A DNA stretch of 64,000 nucleotides from Streptomyces caatingaensis (GTDB taxonomy: Bacteria > Actinomycetota > Actinomycetes > Streptomycetales > Streptomycetaceae): contig NZ_LFXA01000017.1 in NCBI RefSeq assembly GCF_001187435.1, forward strand, positions 62,001 to 126,000. The letters are read 5' to 3'. The position numbers and the translations under genes are program-made. The notes below the pieces were generated by a model. The model worked only from the letters and a program-made list of their open reading frames with translations, was not told the origin of the DNA and did not search any database. Below, piece by piece: positions 8,378 to 17,598 of the stretch (positions within the stretch are counted from its first letter, which is position 1; every line of letters begins with the position of its first letter).

Positions 8378-10243
8378 ATGTGCGGAATCACCGGATGGAT
8401 CGCCTTCGACCAGGACCTCACCGCCGACCCCACCGCCCGTCCGACGCTGGAGGCGATGACACGGACCATGGCGCTGCGCGGCCCGGACGCGGAGGGGGAG
8501 TGGGTGGACGCCCACGCCGCCCTCGGCCACCGCCGTCTCGCCGTCATCGACATCGAGGGCGGCCGCCAGCCCATGCTCGTCCAGCGCGACGGCCGCACCC
8601 AGGCCGTCGTCACCTACAGCGGCGAGGTCTACAACTACCGCGAGCTGCGCTCCGAACTCGCCTCCCGCGGCCACACCTTCCGCACCAGCAGCGACACCGA
8701 GGTCGTCCTGCACGCCTACCTGGAGTGGGGCGAGGGCTTCGCCGAGCGCCTCAACGGCATGTACGCCTTCGCCCTGTGGGACGCCCGCACCGAGGAACTC
8801 CTGCTGGTCCGCGACCGGATGGGCATCAAGCCGCTCTACTACGCGCCCACCCCCGACGGCGTCGTCTTCGGCTCCGAGCAGAAGGCCCTGCTCGCCCACC
8901 CCGCCGTGCGCTCCGTCGTGGACGCCGAGGGCCTCGCCGAGGTCCTCGCCTTCGTCAAGACGCCCGGCCACGCGGTCTACCGCGGGCTGCACGAGGTCCG
9001 TCCCGGCCACATCGTCCGCTTCCGCCGCGGCGCCGCCCCTTCCGTCCGCCGCTACTGGGCCCTCGAGGCCCACGAGCACACCGACGACACCGACACCACC
9101 GTCGCGCACATCCGCGAGCTCCTCGACGACATCGTCGCCCGCCAGCTCGTCGCCGACGTGCCGCTGTGCACCCTGCTCTCCGGCGGCCTGGACTCCTCCG
9201 CCATCACCGCCCTCGCCGCCAAGGGCCTCGGCGCGGCCGGGCGCGGCCCGGTGCGCTCCTTCTCCGTGGACTTCGTCGGCCAGACCGAGAACTTCGTCCC
9301 CGACGACCTGCGGTCCACCCCCGACGGCCCGTACGCCCACGCCCTCGCCGAGCACGTCCGCTCCGACCACCGCGACATCGTCCTCGACACCGCGACCCTC
9401 ATGGACCGCGGCCACCGCCGCGCCGTCCTCGCGGCCCGCGACATGCCGCTCGGCTTCGGCGACGGCGACACCTCCCTCTACCTCCTCTTCAAGGCGATCC
9501 GCGAGCAGTCGACGGTCGCGCTCTCCGGGGAGTCCGCGGACGAGGTCTTCGGCGGCTACAAGTGGTTCCACGACCCGGCCTCCGTCAACGCCGACACCTT
9601 CCCCTGGATCGCGGCCGGCGTCGCCGACACCTTCGGCGGCGGCCGGAGCGGCGGCTACGCGGCCCTCCTCGGCAAGGACGTCCTCGACGCCCTCGACCTG
9701 CCCGGCTACATCGACGCCCGCTATCGCGAGGCCCTCGCCGAGGTCCCCCGGCTCCCCGGCGAGACCGGCCACCAGAAGCGCATGCGCGAGATCAGCTACC
9801 TCCACCTGACCCGCTTCGTCCAGATCCTCCTCGACCGCAAGGACCGGGCCAGCATGGCCACCGGCCTGGAGGTCCGCGTCCCCTTCTGCGACCACCGCCT
9901 CGTCTCCTACGTCTTCAACACCCCCTGGTCCATGAAGACGTTCGACGGCCGCGAGAAGTCCCTCCTGCGCGCCGCCGTCCGCGACGTCCTCCCCGCCGCC
10001 GTCGCCGACCGCGTCAAGAGCCCCTACCCCTCCACCCAGGACCCCCGCTACGGCGAGGCCCTCCGCGCCGAACTCCGCCAGCTCGCCGCCGACAAGGACG
10101 CCCCCGTCCGCCACCTCCTCGACGACTCCGCCCTCACCACCGCCCTCTCCCCCGACTCCGGCACCCGCTACCGCGGCGCCACGGAACTCGTACTGGGCCT
10201 GGACGCGTGGCTGCGGGACGGGGGGATCGATCTGAAGCTGTGA
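8378..10243 (+). CDS. asnB: Asparagine synthase (glutamine-hydrolysing)
   Basis: A 621-aa class B asparagine synthetase. The N-terminal nucleophile aminohydrolase domain begins MCGITGW, with Cys2 (exposed after Met removal) releasing ammonia from glutamine. Further glutaminase motifs are RLAVIDIEGG and YSGEVYNY. The synthetase domain carries the PP-loop LLSGGLDSSA at about residue 267, used to adenylate aspartate, and the downstream SGESADEVFGGYKWF and ASMATGLEVRVPFCDH motifs. The length is typical. The start follows AAAGGGG. The gene has its own candidate promoter, and a strong palindrome follows the stop, so it is probably monocistronic. Paralogues with this architecture amidate peptides in biosynthetic clusters, but nothing here suggests that. 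Confidence 0.93.
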   Translation: MCGITGWIAFDQDLTADPTARPTLEAMTRTMALRGPDAEGEWVDAHAALGHRRLAVIDIEGGRQPMLVQRDGRTQAVVTYSGEVYNYRELRSELASRGHTFRTSSDTEVVLHAYLEWGEGFAERLNGMYAFALWDARTEELLLVRDRMGIKPLYYAPTPDGVVFGSEQKALLAHPAVRSVVDAEGLAEVLAFVKTPGHAVYRGLHEVRPGHIVRFRRGAAPSVRRYWALEAHEHTDDTDTTVAHIRELLDDIVARQLVADVPLCTLLSGGLDSSAITALAAKGLGAAGRGPVRSFSVDFVGQTENFVPDDLRSTPDGPYAHALAEHVRSDHRDIVLDTATLMDRGHRRAVLAARDMPLGFGDGDTSLYLLFKAIREQSTVALSGESADEVFGGYKWFHDPASVNADTFPWIAAGVADTFGGGRSGGYAALLGKDVLDALDLPGYIDARYREALAEVPRLPGETGHQKRMREISYLHLTRFVQILLDRKDRASMATGLEVRVPFCDHRLVSYVFNTPWSMKTFDGREKSLLRAAVRDVLPAAVADRVKSPYPSTQDPRYGEALRAELRQLAADKDAPVRHLLDDSALTTALSPDSGTRYRGATELVLGLDAWLRDGGIDLKL

Positions 10244-10250
10244 TCCACCC

Positions 10251-10278
10251 CCGGTGGGGCGGCCGGCCGCCCCACCGG
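10251..10278 (+). terminator. Palindrome after asnB, likely terminator
   Basis: A perfect 14-base inverted repeat with no spacer (CCGGTGGGGCGGCC followed by its complement) begins eight bases after the asnB stop. No T-run follows, which is common for Streptomyces terminators. Confidence 0.6.
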
Positions 10279-10295
10279 CCCGCCGGCGGCGTCCG

Positions 10296-10490
10296 TCACC
10301 GGCCCGGCGCGGCGGCCCTCCGGGCGAGCCGCGCGGCCGCGGCGCCGAGCGCGCCGCGGAGGTCGTCGGCGTCGGTGAGCACGTTCCACCGCCCGTCCCG
10401 CGGGAAGCCCCATACCCGGTGGCCCGCGTATCCGCCCGGCGGCGGCACGAACAGCTCCGGCCTCTTCTGGACGGACGCCGCCAGGGCCCT
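10296..10490 (-). pseudogene. C-terminal remnant of an unidentified protein
   Basis: The minus strand encodes a protein-like C-terminus ending at 10296, with segments KRPELFVPPPGGYAGHRVW, FPRDGRWNVLTDADDLRGAL and an Ala/Arg-rich helix. Its composition is far more protein-like than the shadow frames around it. Upstream on the same strand no convincing coding sequence or start continues, and the frame runs into the antisense of the flavoprotein remnant. I therefore read it as the 3' end of a gene whose 5' part was deleted. The family is not recognised. Confidence 0.4.
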
Positions 10491-11094
10491 GCACGCCCCG
10501 GCGCGCGGCGTCCTGTACGCCGTCGTCTGCGCGGCGGGGCCCGCCAAGGACGCCGGGCGGCTGGTCACGGCCGCGGTGGAACGCGGCTGGGACGTCCGCG
10601 TGATCGCCACACCCGCGGCCGCCGAGGGGAGTTCATCGACTGTGCCGGGCTGGAGGCGGCCTCGGGGCGCCCGGTGCGCAGCACGTGGCGCCGCTCCGGG
10701 GAGGAGAAGCGCAACTCCGCCCGCCGACGCGGTCGTCGTGGCCCCGATGACGGTGAACACCGCGAACAAGTGGGCCGCGGGGATTGCGGATACGTACGCG
10801 CCGGGGGTCGTGGCGGAGGCCGTCGGGCTCGGACTGCCCGTCGTGGCCCTGCCGTTCTGGTCGACGGCCCTCGACGGGCATCCGGCGACGCGGCGTTCGG
10901 TCGAGGTGCTGCGCGGGACGGGCGTCCGGGTGTTGTACGGGGAGGGGGAGTGGCTGCCGCATCCGCCGGGCACGGGCGGACAGCGGCTGGATGCGTACCC
11001 GTGGCGGCTCGCCCTGGACGCCGTGAACCGGTGTGCGCGGCCCGCTCCTGCGAGCCGTGCCGGCGGCGCGACCGCGCGGAGCAGGCGTCGGTGA
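10489..11094 (+). pseudogene. Flavoprotein (HFCD / phosphopantothenoylcysteine decarboxylase-like) remnant
   Basis: The frame encodes a protein of the homo-oligomeric flavin-containing Cys decarboxylase fold: VLYAVVCAAGPAKDAGRLV (FMN-binding strand and loop), RGWDVRVIATP, VVVAPMTVNTANKWAAGIAD and LPVVALPFWSTAL. It is damaged in two ways. First, no ATG or GTG start with a ribosome site exists before the conserved N-terminus. Second, the segment from about 10628 to 10716 is out of frame: the expected EFIDCAGLEAASGRPVRSTW is in the neighbouring frame, and two opposite shifts restore the reading. A transcript from upstream might still give a protein with a scrambled 30-residue loop. Sequencing errors could explain the shifts but not the missing start. 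Confidence 0.6.
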
Positions 11095-11207
11095 CCGCAA
11101 GCCGGCCCCGGGCGGAGCCGGACGGAGCGGCCTGCCGGCCGGGCGCCGCCCGCTGACGCACAATGGGGGACCGTACAACCGCCCCACCAGCCAGGAGTAC
11201 CGACATC

Positions 11208-11582
11208 GTGACCCTGCACGTGACCGTCGACCAGGACGCCCCCGAACCGCCCTACGAGCAGATCCGGGCCGGGATCGCCGAGCAGGTCCGCTGCGGGGAG
11301 CTGCCCGTGGGGTACCGGCTGCCGACGGTGCGGGGATTTGCCGGGCGGCTCGGGGTGGCGGCCAACACGGTGGCGAAGGCGTACCGGGTGCTGGAGGCCG
11401 ACGGGGTGATCGAGACGCGGGGGCGCAACGGGACGTTCGTCGCGGCGGCGGGGGACACCGCGGAGCGGGAGGCCGCGGCGGCCGCGCGTGGCTATGCCGA
11501 GCGGGCCCGGCGGCTCGGTCTGGACCGGGCCGCGGCCCTCGTCGCCGCGGAGGAGGCGGTACGCGCCGTGTACGACGCCTGA
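11208..11582 (+). CDS. GntR/YtrA-family transcriptional regulator
   Basis: This short 124-aa regulator has a GntR winged helix (YEQIRAGIAEQVRCGELPVG, then PTVRGFAGRLGVAANTVAKAY) followed by a short dimerisation tail (about residues 80-124), the YtrA subfamily layout. YtrA proteins usually control ABC transporter operons. None is visible nearby, so the target is unclear. The start chosen is the GTG at 11208, nine bases after AGGAG. An upstream ATG at 11163 would add 15 residues without a ribosome site. The next gene starts about 50 bases downstream and appears to have its own promoter. Confidence 0.87.
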   Translation: MTLHVTVDQDAPEPPYEQIRAGIAEQVRCGELPVGYRLPTVRGFAGRLGVAANTVAKAYRVLEADGVIETRGRNGTFVAAAGDTAEREAAAAARGYAERARRLGLDRAAALVAAEEAVRAVYDA

Positions 11583-11630
11583 GTTCGGGCGGAAGCCGTC
11601 CAAACCGTACGGCCCGCCGATACCCTTGCG

Positions 11631-12989
11631 GTGATGGGACGTCATGCCGGGGGGCCGTGGTTGTCGAAACGGGGGCGGTGGCGCCTGCTGGCGCTGCTCG
11701 CGGCCGTCGCGTGCGCGCTGGCCCTGCTGTTCACGGTCCGGCTCGGCGGCGGGGGATCCCGCGGCGGCGGGGCGGGCCACGACCGGCGGGCCGCGGTGGG
11801 CTGGGGCTTCACCCACACCAAGTACAGCGCCGACCGCGGCGAGGACGGCGCCCGGCGCACGGCGGCCGGGCTGCTCTCCGCCGACCCGATGCCGCAGAAC
11901 CAGCACATCATGGGCTGGGGAGCGGACAACCCCGAGCCCAGACCGGGCAGTTACAACTTCACCGACCTCGACCGGCGCGTCGCGCTGATGCGCCGCACCG
12001 GCGCGACCCCGGTCCTCACCCTGTGCTGCGCGCCCGACTGGATGAAGGGCGGCGGAGCGCGCACCGACTGGTCCCAGAAGTCCCTGGAGAAGGCGCCGCT
12101 GCCGGCCCACTACAAGGACTTCGCCCACCTCGCCGGCGTGGTCGCCAAACGCTACCCCGACGTCCACCACTTCATCGTCTGGAACGAACTCAAGGGCTTC
12201 TACGACGAGTCGCGCAAACGCTGGGACTACGAGGGCTACACCGAGCTCTACAACCTCGTCTACGCCGAGCTGCGCAGACAGCGGGACGACGTCCTCATCG
12301 GCGGCCCGTACGTCGTCATGGACAGCAACTCCCCGGCGTCCGCCTCCAACGCCTCGTCCCTGCAAGGCCCTTGGGGCGTCGTGGACCAGCGCGCCCTCGA
12401 CGCGCTCCTCTACTGGAACCGGCACAAGACCGGCGCCGACTTCGTCGTCGTCGACGGCTCCAGCTACACGAGGGACGGCAGTCTGCTCCTCCCCGACGAG
12501 TTCCGCGCCACGCAGAAGTTCGCCGACGTGACGGCGTGGCTGAAGGACGCGACCGGCCTGCCGGTGTGGTGGGCCGAGTGGTACGTCGAGCCCCCCGACG
12601 CCCAGGACAACCGCGCCGGCTGGACCGAGCCGCGCCGGGTCGCCGTCCAGGCGACGGCCATGATGCAGATGGCACGGGCGGGGGTCGCGGGGGCCTTCTA
12701 CTGGAACCCGGAGAGCGACACCGGGGCGTGCCCGGGCTGCCTGTGGAGCAGCACCGAGCTGAGCGACGGGGGGGCGGGGCTGCCGATGATGGACCTGCTG
12801 GCGCGCTTCGGGAAGGTGTTTCCGCCGGAGGCGGGGGTGCGGGTGCCCGTCGTCGAGGGCGAGGCGCGGGCGCTCGCCGGGCGGGGGGCGACGCTGGTCG
12901 TGAACACGACCGATCACGGGGTGAGTGCGAAGGTGGACGGGCGGGGGATGGAGCTCGGGGCGTACGAGGTCCGCTGGCTCACGCCGTAG
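11631..12989 (+). CDS. Secreted or membrane-anchored glycoside hydrolase (GH39-like TIM barrel)
   Basis: This 452-aa protein has an N-terminal membrane segment (LLALLAAVACALALLFTV, residues about 18-35) that may anchor it or act as a signal, then a (beta/alpha)8 glycosidase domain. Clan-A features are visible: the acid/base Glu in HFIVWNELKGF (about residue 188) and the nucleophile Glu in VWWAEWY (about residue 317). A small beta domain closes the C-terminus. Such enzymes act on xylosides or related glycosides; the substrate is not deducible. It lies convergent with the polysaccharide operon and may trim that polymer. The tandem GTG-ATG start has no ribosome site, but TACCCT lies just upstream, so the mRNA may be leaderless. 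Confidence 0.8.
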   Translation: MMGRHAGGPWLSKRGRWRLLALLAAVACALALLFTVRLGGGGSRGGGAGHDRRAAVGWGFTHTKYSADRGEDGARRTAAGLLSADPMPQNQHIMGWGADNPEPRPGSYNFTDLDRRVALMRRTGATPVLTLCCAPDWMKGGGARTDWSQKSLEKAPLPAHYKDFAHLAGVVAKRYPDVHHFIVWNELKGFYDESRKRWDYEGYTELYNLVYAELRRQRDDVLIGGPYVVMDSNSPASASNASSLQGPWGVVDQRALDALLYWNRHKTGADFVVVDGSSYTRDGSLLLPDEFRATQKFADVTAWLKDATGLPVWWAEWYVEPPDAQDNRAGWTEPRRVAVQATAMMQMARAGVAGAFYWNPESDTGACPGCLWSSTELSDGGAGLPMMDLLARFGKVFPPEAGVRVPVVEGEARALAGRGATLVVNTTDHGVSAKVDGRGMELGAYEVRWLTP

Positions 12990-13046
12990 CGTCCGCCGGC
13001 CTCCCCTCCCCTTCCCTCCCCTTCCTCTCCCGGCAACGGCAATCGG

Positions 13047-16000
13047 CTACGACATCGTCGCCAGCCGCCACACCAGCACCGCCCCCAGCACCACCAGCAG
13101 CGGCACGGAGAACCAGAACGAGCCCTGGAGCCAGCGCAGTTGGCGGACGCCGGTGCGCATGCCGACGCGCGTCAGCTCCCGGACCGTGAGGAGGACGAGC
13201 AGCAGGAGCGCGGCCAGGCCGCCGACCACCGAGACCGGGTTCCAGGTCACCCGGGGGCCGGGCGGGCCGGGCCGGGGGGCGGGGGCCGTGCCGGAGGGCG
13301 GCGAGCGGAGCTCGTACAGGACCGCGTCCGGGTTGGAGAGGACCGGGCGGAGCTGCGGGCTGGCGCCGAGGGACGAGCGCAGGCGCCCGTCCCAGTCCGC
13401 CGCGTAGCCGGCGCTGAGTTCGAGATTCGCGGACTGGCCGCGGTTGACGACGAGGTAGGAGTTCGGGCCGGCCGCGCGGAGGGCCTTGACGAGGGCCGCG
13501 GCGCCCGCGGGCCCCGGGTCCCGGGGGGCGAGCGTCGGCTCGTACAGGACGCGCTCCATGTCCCGCGCGCCCCAGGGGAGCGCGGGGGTCACGTTGTTGA
13601 CCGGGTCGCTGCTCATCCAGAGCAGCCGCACCGTCGGACGGTCGTGCGCGTACACGTAGTCCATCGCGGCGACCTCCCCCGCCCGCACCCGTTCGAAGTC
13701 CTCGTTGCCCCAGCGGGCGACCAGGAAGCCGAAGGCGAGCAGGAGCCCGGCGGTGAGGGCCGCCAGCGGGGCGGCCAGGGCGCGGCGGCGGCGCGCGGCG
13801 CCCGGGAAGAGCGCCAGGGCTGCCAGCACGCACGCCCCCGGGACGGCGAACAGGAAGACGCGCAGCGCCACTTCGCCGCCGTAGGACTGCATGCCGAAGG
13901 CGAGGAAGGGGACGCAGGTCAGGACCGCGAGCGAGACGTCCGAGAGCCCCGCCCGGCGGCGGCGCCACCAGCCCGCGGCCGCGAAGGCGAGCACCCCGCC
14001 CGCGAGGGCGACCCGGACGTACAGGACGAGCTTGTGGACGGGGTTGCCGCCCTCGATCCGCCCGGAGACCGACGAGGAGACGTTGCCGCCGAGCGAGCCG
14101 AGCCCGCCGAAGAGTTCGTCGAAGTGCCCGGACCAGTACGGCTCGGCCAGGAAGCCGATCCACACCGCCAGCATCACCCCGCACAGCAGCGGCAGCCCGC
14201 GCAGCACCGAGCGGCGTGCGAGCACCAGGGCGGTCACCACGCCCAGCATGACGAACGGGGTCAGCTGGTGGGACGCCACCGAGGCGGCGAACAGGGCGAT
14301 CAGCAGGGCCAGCAGCGCCGTCAGCTCCCGCCGCCCGGCCGGCTCGACACGCCGCTCACCGGGCACCCGCCGGCCCGGGAGCTGGCCGGGCCAGCGGAAC
14401 CAGACCAGCAGGACGGCCACGAAGAGCAGATAGAAGAGGTAGTTGAGGGCCTGGGGGGAGAAGTAGTCCTGGCCGACCCAGCCGCAGAGCGCGAAGAACC
14501 ACAGCGCCGTCCACTTCGCCCGCCACCCCGCCCGGACCGCCCGCAGCAGCAGGGCCAGCGGCGCCAGGCACGCGAGCTGGACGGCCGACGGCCACCAGCG
14601 CAGCAGCTCGGTCAGGTCGTGGACGCCGCACGCCCGCGCGGCGAACGCGGCGAGCGCGAAGAAGCCGGGCCAGCTCCAGCGGGCGTCCAGGTCGGGCGCC
14701 GCGGTGCCGGTGCGGTCGATGTGGTCGAGGAAGCCCAGGTGCTGCCAGGCCGTCGCGAAGCGCGGCCGGTCCTCCAGCACGGCCGGCAGCGCGTGCAGGG
14801 ACACCACCGTCGCCAGCAGGACGGCCGTCAGCAGCCAGGTGCGCGGCCGGGCGGGGACGAGGGCGGCGGCGAACGCCGCGACGAGGACGGCGGTGCCCAC
14901 CAGCGTCGTGGTGGGCAGGACGGAGACCAGGCCGAGCCCGCCCATCCCGTCCAGGTTGACCTCGCCGAGGGCCTTCAACGGCGTCCAGTACAGGGCGAGT
15001 CCGGACAGCAGGAGCAGCGCGACGCCGGTCTCGGGGCGCCACCACGCGGGCGGGCGCCTGCCCGGGGAGGGGCGCCACCACGCGGGCCGGTGCCGGGCGC
15101 CCCTGGCGTCCTCCGCCGGACCGTCCGCCGGCGCCCCGTTCTCCGCCGCCGGCGCCGGGCCCTCGGCCCTCGCCCCCGCCCGCAGGACCAGCGTGTCCGG
15201 CGACGGCCGGACGTCCGGCCGCCGCTCCAGGTGGTCGAAGTCCAGCCGTACGCCCAGCGGCAGCGTGTCCGCGTCGAGCGCGGCGCGCAGCGCCCAGCGC
15301 GTGCCGTGGCCCGGGGCGGGCTGCGCCGGTTCCTCGTGGCGCGCCGTGCGGTCCGGGAGGTCCGCCAGGTCGCCGTCCGGCGCCGTCGCGTCGGCCGCCG
15401 CGGGGCGGCGGGCCGCGCCCGGGGGGGAGGCCGCCCGGAGGATCCCGCGGAGCTTCACCGCCGCGATGGAGACGATCACCGTGAGGCTGGAGATCTCCGC
15501 CACCCCCGCACCCGTCAGCCCCATGCGCGGCAGGAGCAACAGCGTCAGCCCCAGCACCAGCAGGCACAACAGCCCCTGGAGATAGGCGAGTCCGGCCGTG
15601 CGGCTCTGCGCCCGCAGCACCGCGAAGTACGTCTCCATCACCACGCGCAGCGCCGCCCCCGCCGCGAACCACCGCAGCAGCGGCGTCGCCTCGGTGTAAC
15701 CGGGCCCGAACGCCGCGAGGATGTACGGCGCGAGGAGGAACAGGCCCCCGCACACCGGTGCCATGATCTTCGCCATCCGGCGCAGCGCCGCCCGGCAGTT
15801 CTCCGCCAGCCGCTCCGGGTCGTGCGAGCCCTCGACGGTCAGCGAGGCGCCCATGTTGATGGCGAGCAGGTTGACCGTGCCGCCGATGGTGGAGGCGATG
15901 TAGAAGTACGCGTTCTCGCTGGAGCTGATCTGCGCGGCGACGAGCACCGGCACCAGGTAGACGACGGCCAGCGAGAACAGCGACCCGGTGTAGTCCCCGG

Positions 16001-16775
16001 CCAGGAAGCGGCCGATCTCCCGGGCGCCCGCCGGGCGGGCGGTCGCCTCCGTGGCCCGTACGTGCGCGGGCACCAGCCGCCGGAACACCAGCCAGCCCAG
16101 CGGCAGGACGGACGCGCCGATCGACACGACCCACGAGACGAACACCCCCGACGCCGGCAGCACCGTCGCCAGCGCGATCAGCAGCGCCAGCTTCACGGCC
16201 GAGAAGACGGTGTTGCCGACCGGCACCCACACCGCGCTGCGCAGCCCGGTCAGGACGCCGTCCTGGAGGGTGAGCACGGACCAGGCGATGACCGCGGCGG
16301 TGAAGCCGAGCCCGTGCGAGAGCCCGCCGAGCACCCGGTAGGACGGCCCCCACCAGCCGAGGGTGAGCAGGAAGACGCCCGCCGCGGCGGCGACGATCAC
16401 CGAACTGCCCGCGTAGGTGCGCAGCACCAGGCGGCCGGTGGTCCGGCCGGCGACGGGGATGAAGCGGGCGAGTGCCCCGGTCAGGGTGACCGCCGTGAGC
16501 CCGGCGAGCAGCTTCATCGCGGCGATGGCGGCCGAGCCGCGGCCGACGGACTCCTCGCTGTAGTAGCGGGCCGCGACGAGCCAGAAACCCACCCCGAGGA
16601 CGGCGCTGATGCCGGTGTTGAGCATCAGCGCGAAGGCGTTGCGGAACAGCTGGCTCCCGTCGCCCCCGCCGCGTCCCGGCAGCCGTAGCCTGCGGCCCGC
16701 CGGTTCCACCGTCCGCTCCTCGGTCCGTGCGGACAGCCCCGGTTCGGAGGTGTCCTGTGTGGACGTGTCAGCCAC
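13047..16775 (-). CDS. Polysaccharide flippase fused to a multi-pass glycosyltransferase-like domain
   Basis: An unusually long membrane protein (1242 aa). Residues about 40-450 resemble a Wzx/MurJ-type (MOP superfamily) lipid-linked glycan flippase, with 12 or so membrane segments starting at FALMLNTGISAVLGVGFW. A hydrophilic, Pro/Ala-rich linker (about 455-580) follows. Residues about 590-1130 form a second multi-pass block like GT-C or O-antigen-polymerase-type proteins, with soluble loops carrying HLGFLDHIDRTG and PNSYLVVNRGQSANLELS, and a last pair of helices at the C-terminus. The protein may both flip and extend or polymerise a surface glycan. The GTG start overlaps the stop of the deacetylase gene by eight bases, so it is translationally coupled as the last gene of the operon. 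Confidence 0.8.
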   Translation of the reverse strand: MADTSTQDTSEPGLSARTEERTVEPAGRRLRLPGRGGGDGSQLFRNAFALMLNTGISAVLGVGFWLVAARYYSEESVGRGSAAIAAMKLLAGLTAVTLTGALARFIPVAGRTTGRLVLRTYAGSSVIVAAAAGVFLLTLGWWGPSYRVLGGLSHGLGFTAAVIAWSVLTLQDGVLTGLRSAVWVPVGNTVFSAVKLALLIALATVLPASGVFVSWVVSIGASVLPLGWLVFRRLVPAHVRATEATARPAGAREIGRFLAGDYTGSLFSLAVVYLVPVLVAAQISSSENAYFYIASTIGGTVNLLAINMGASLTVEGSHDPERLAENCRAALRRMAKIMAPVCGGLFLLAPYILAAFGPGYTEATPLLRWFAAGAALRVVMETYFAVLRAQSRTAGLAYLQGLLCLLVLGLTLLLLPRMGLTGAGVAEISSLTVIVSIAAVKLRGILRAASPPGAARRPAAADATAPDGDLADLPDRTARHEEPAQPAPGHGTRWALRAALDADTLPLGVRLDFDHLERRPDVRPSPDTLVLRAGARAEGPAPAAENGAPADGPAEDARGARHRPAWWRPSPGRRPPAWWRPETGVALLLLSGLALYWTPLKALGEVNLDGMGGLGLVSVLPTTTLVGTAVLVAAFAAALVPARPRTWLLTAVLLATVVSLHALPAVLEDRPRFATAWQHLGFLDHIDRTGTAAPDLDARWSWPGFFALAAFAARACGVHDLTELLRWWPSAVQLACLAPLALLLRAVRAGWRAKWTALWFFALCGWVGQDYFSPQALNYLFYLLFVAVLLVWFRWPGQLPGRRVPGERRVEPAGRRELTALLALLIALFAASVASHQLTPFVMLGVVTALVLARRSVLRGLPLLCGVMLAVWIGFLAEPYWSGHFDELFGGLGSLGGNVSSSVSGRIEGGNPVHKLVLYVRVALAGGVLAFAAAGWWRRRRAGLSDVSLAVLTCVPFLAFGMQSYGGEVALRVFLFAVPGACVLAALALFPGAARRRRALAAPLAALTAGLLLAFGFLVARWGNEDFERVRAGEVAAMDYVYAHDRPTVRLLWMSSDPVNNVTPALPWGARDMERVLYEPTLAPRDPGPAGAAALVKALRAAGPNSYLVVNRGQSANLELSAGYAADWDGRLRSSLGASPQLRPVLSNPDAVLYELRSPPSGTAPAPRPGPPGPRVTWNPVSVVGGLAALLLLVLLTVRELTRVGMRTGVRQLRWLQGSFWFSVPLLVVLGAVLVWRLATMS

Positions 16776-17598
16776 GCGTCTCTCTGGCCCTTCCGATGCT
16801 TGCCGTGCTCGCCGTTCTCACCAGCCGCCGGGCCCCCCGGACGACCGCGTACCCCTTGGTCAGGGCCCGGTCGGCCGCGAACAGCCGGCCGACCGCCCGG
16901 CCGTGCACCATGCGCTCGAAGTCGCCGGCCGAGGTGGTGCGGCGCACGGTCACCCGCCGCAGCGCGTACGGGCCCTGGGCGCGCTCCGCCAGGCCGTTGC
17001 CGACCGCGAGCGAGATGCCGAAGCCGGCCGCCCGCACCGCCCGCCGCACCCGGCGGCTGGAGTAGCCGTAGGGGTAGGCGAAGGAGACCGGCGGCCGGCC
17101 GAGTTCACCGGTGAGTATGTCGCGGCACCGCTCGATCTCGAACGCCAGCCGCGCGTCGGCGAGTTGATCGAGCTGCGGATGTGTGTGGCTGTGCCCGCCC
17201 GCCTCGGCGCCGGCCGCGGTGAGGTCGCGGAGCTGGTCCCAGGTGAGCATCACGTCCAGGGCGCCGGCGGTCTCGTGCTCCCCGCGCAGCCAGCCGGTGG
17301 AGACGAAGACCGTCGACGGGAAGCCCCGCGCCGCCAGCACGGGGAGGGCGTGCCGGTGCACGCCCTCGTAGCCGTCGTCGAACGTGATCAGCACCGGTTT
17401 CGGCGGCAGCGGCCGCCGGTCCCGCCAGGCGGCGGCCAGCTCCCGCGTGGTCAGCGGCACGAAGCCGGCCGCGTCCAGCACCGCCATCTGCTCGGCGAAC
17501 GCCTCGGGGCGCACGGAGAGCCCGCGCGCGGCCCGGGAGGGCGCGTGCGCCACGGAGTGGTACATGAGGATCGGCACGGGGCCGCCGGTGTCCGTCAT
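16768..17598 (-). CDS. Polysaccharide deacetylase (carbohydrate esterase 4)
   Basis: A 276-aa NodB-homology enzyme that removes N- or O-acetyl groups from a polysaccharide. CE4 motifs are clear: VPILMYHSV, the metal-binding TFDDGYEG with the catalytic Asp at about residue 95, and the His motif GGHSHTHPQLDQL near residue 150, then FAYPYGYSS. There is no signal peptide, so it may act on lipid-linked intermediates inside the cell. The ATG overlaps the stop of the upstream glycosyltransferase gene (ATGA), and its own stop overlaps the start of the flippase gene. These overlaps tie it into the four-gene operon. Confidence 0.9.
   Translation of the reverse strand: MTDTGGPVPILMYHSVAHAPSRAARGLSVRPEAFAEQMAVLDAAGFVPLTTRELAAAWRDRRPLPPKPVLITFDDGYEGVHRHALPVLAARGFPSTVFVSTGWLRGEHETAGALDVMLTWDQLRDLTAAGAEAGGHSHTHPQLDQLADARLAFEIERCRDILTGELGRPPVSFAYPYGYSSRRVRRAVRAAGFGISLAVGNGLAERAQGPYALRRVTVRRTTSAGDFERMVHGRAVGRLFAADRALTKGYAVVRGARRLVRTASTASIGRARETRG

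Noticed and set aside
13140..16688. Plus-strand open frame of about 1180 codons opposite the flippase fusion
   Set aside because: The Gln/Arg/Gly-rich shadow of a membrane-protein gene, with no start signal and no recognisable domain.
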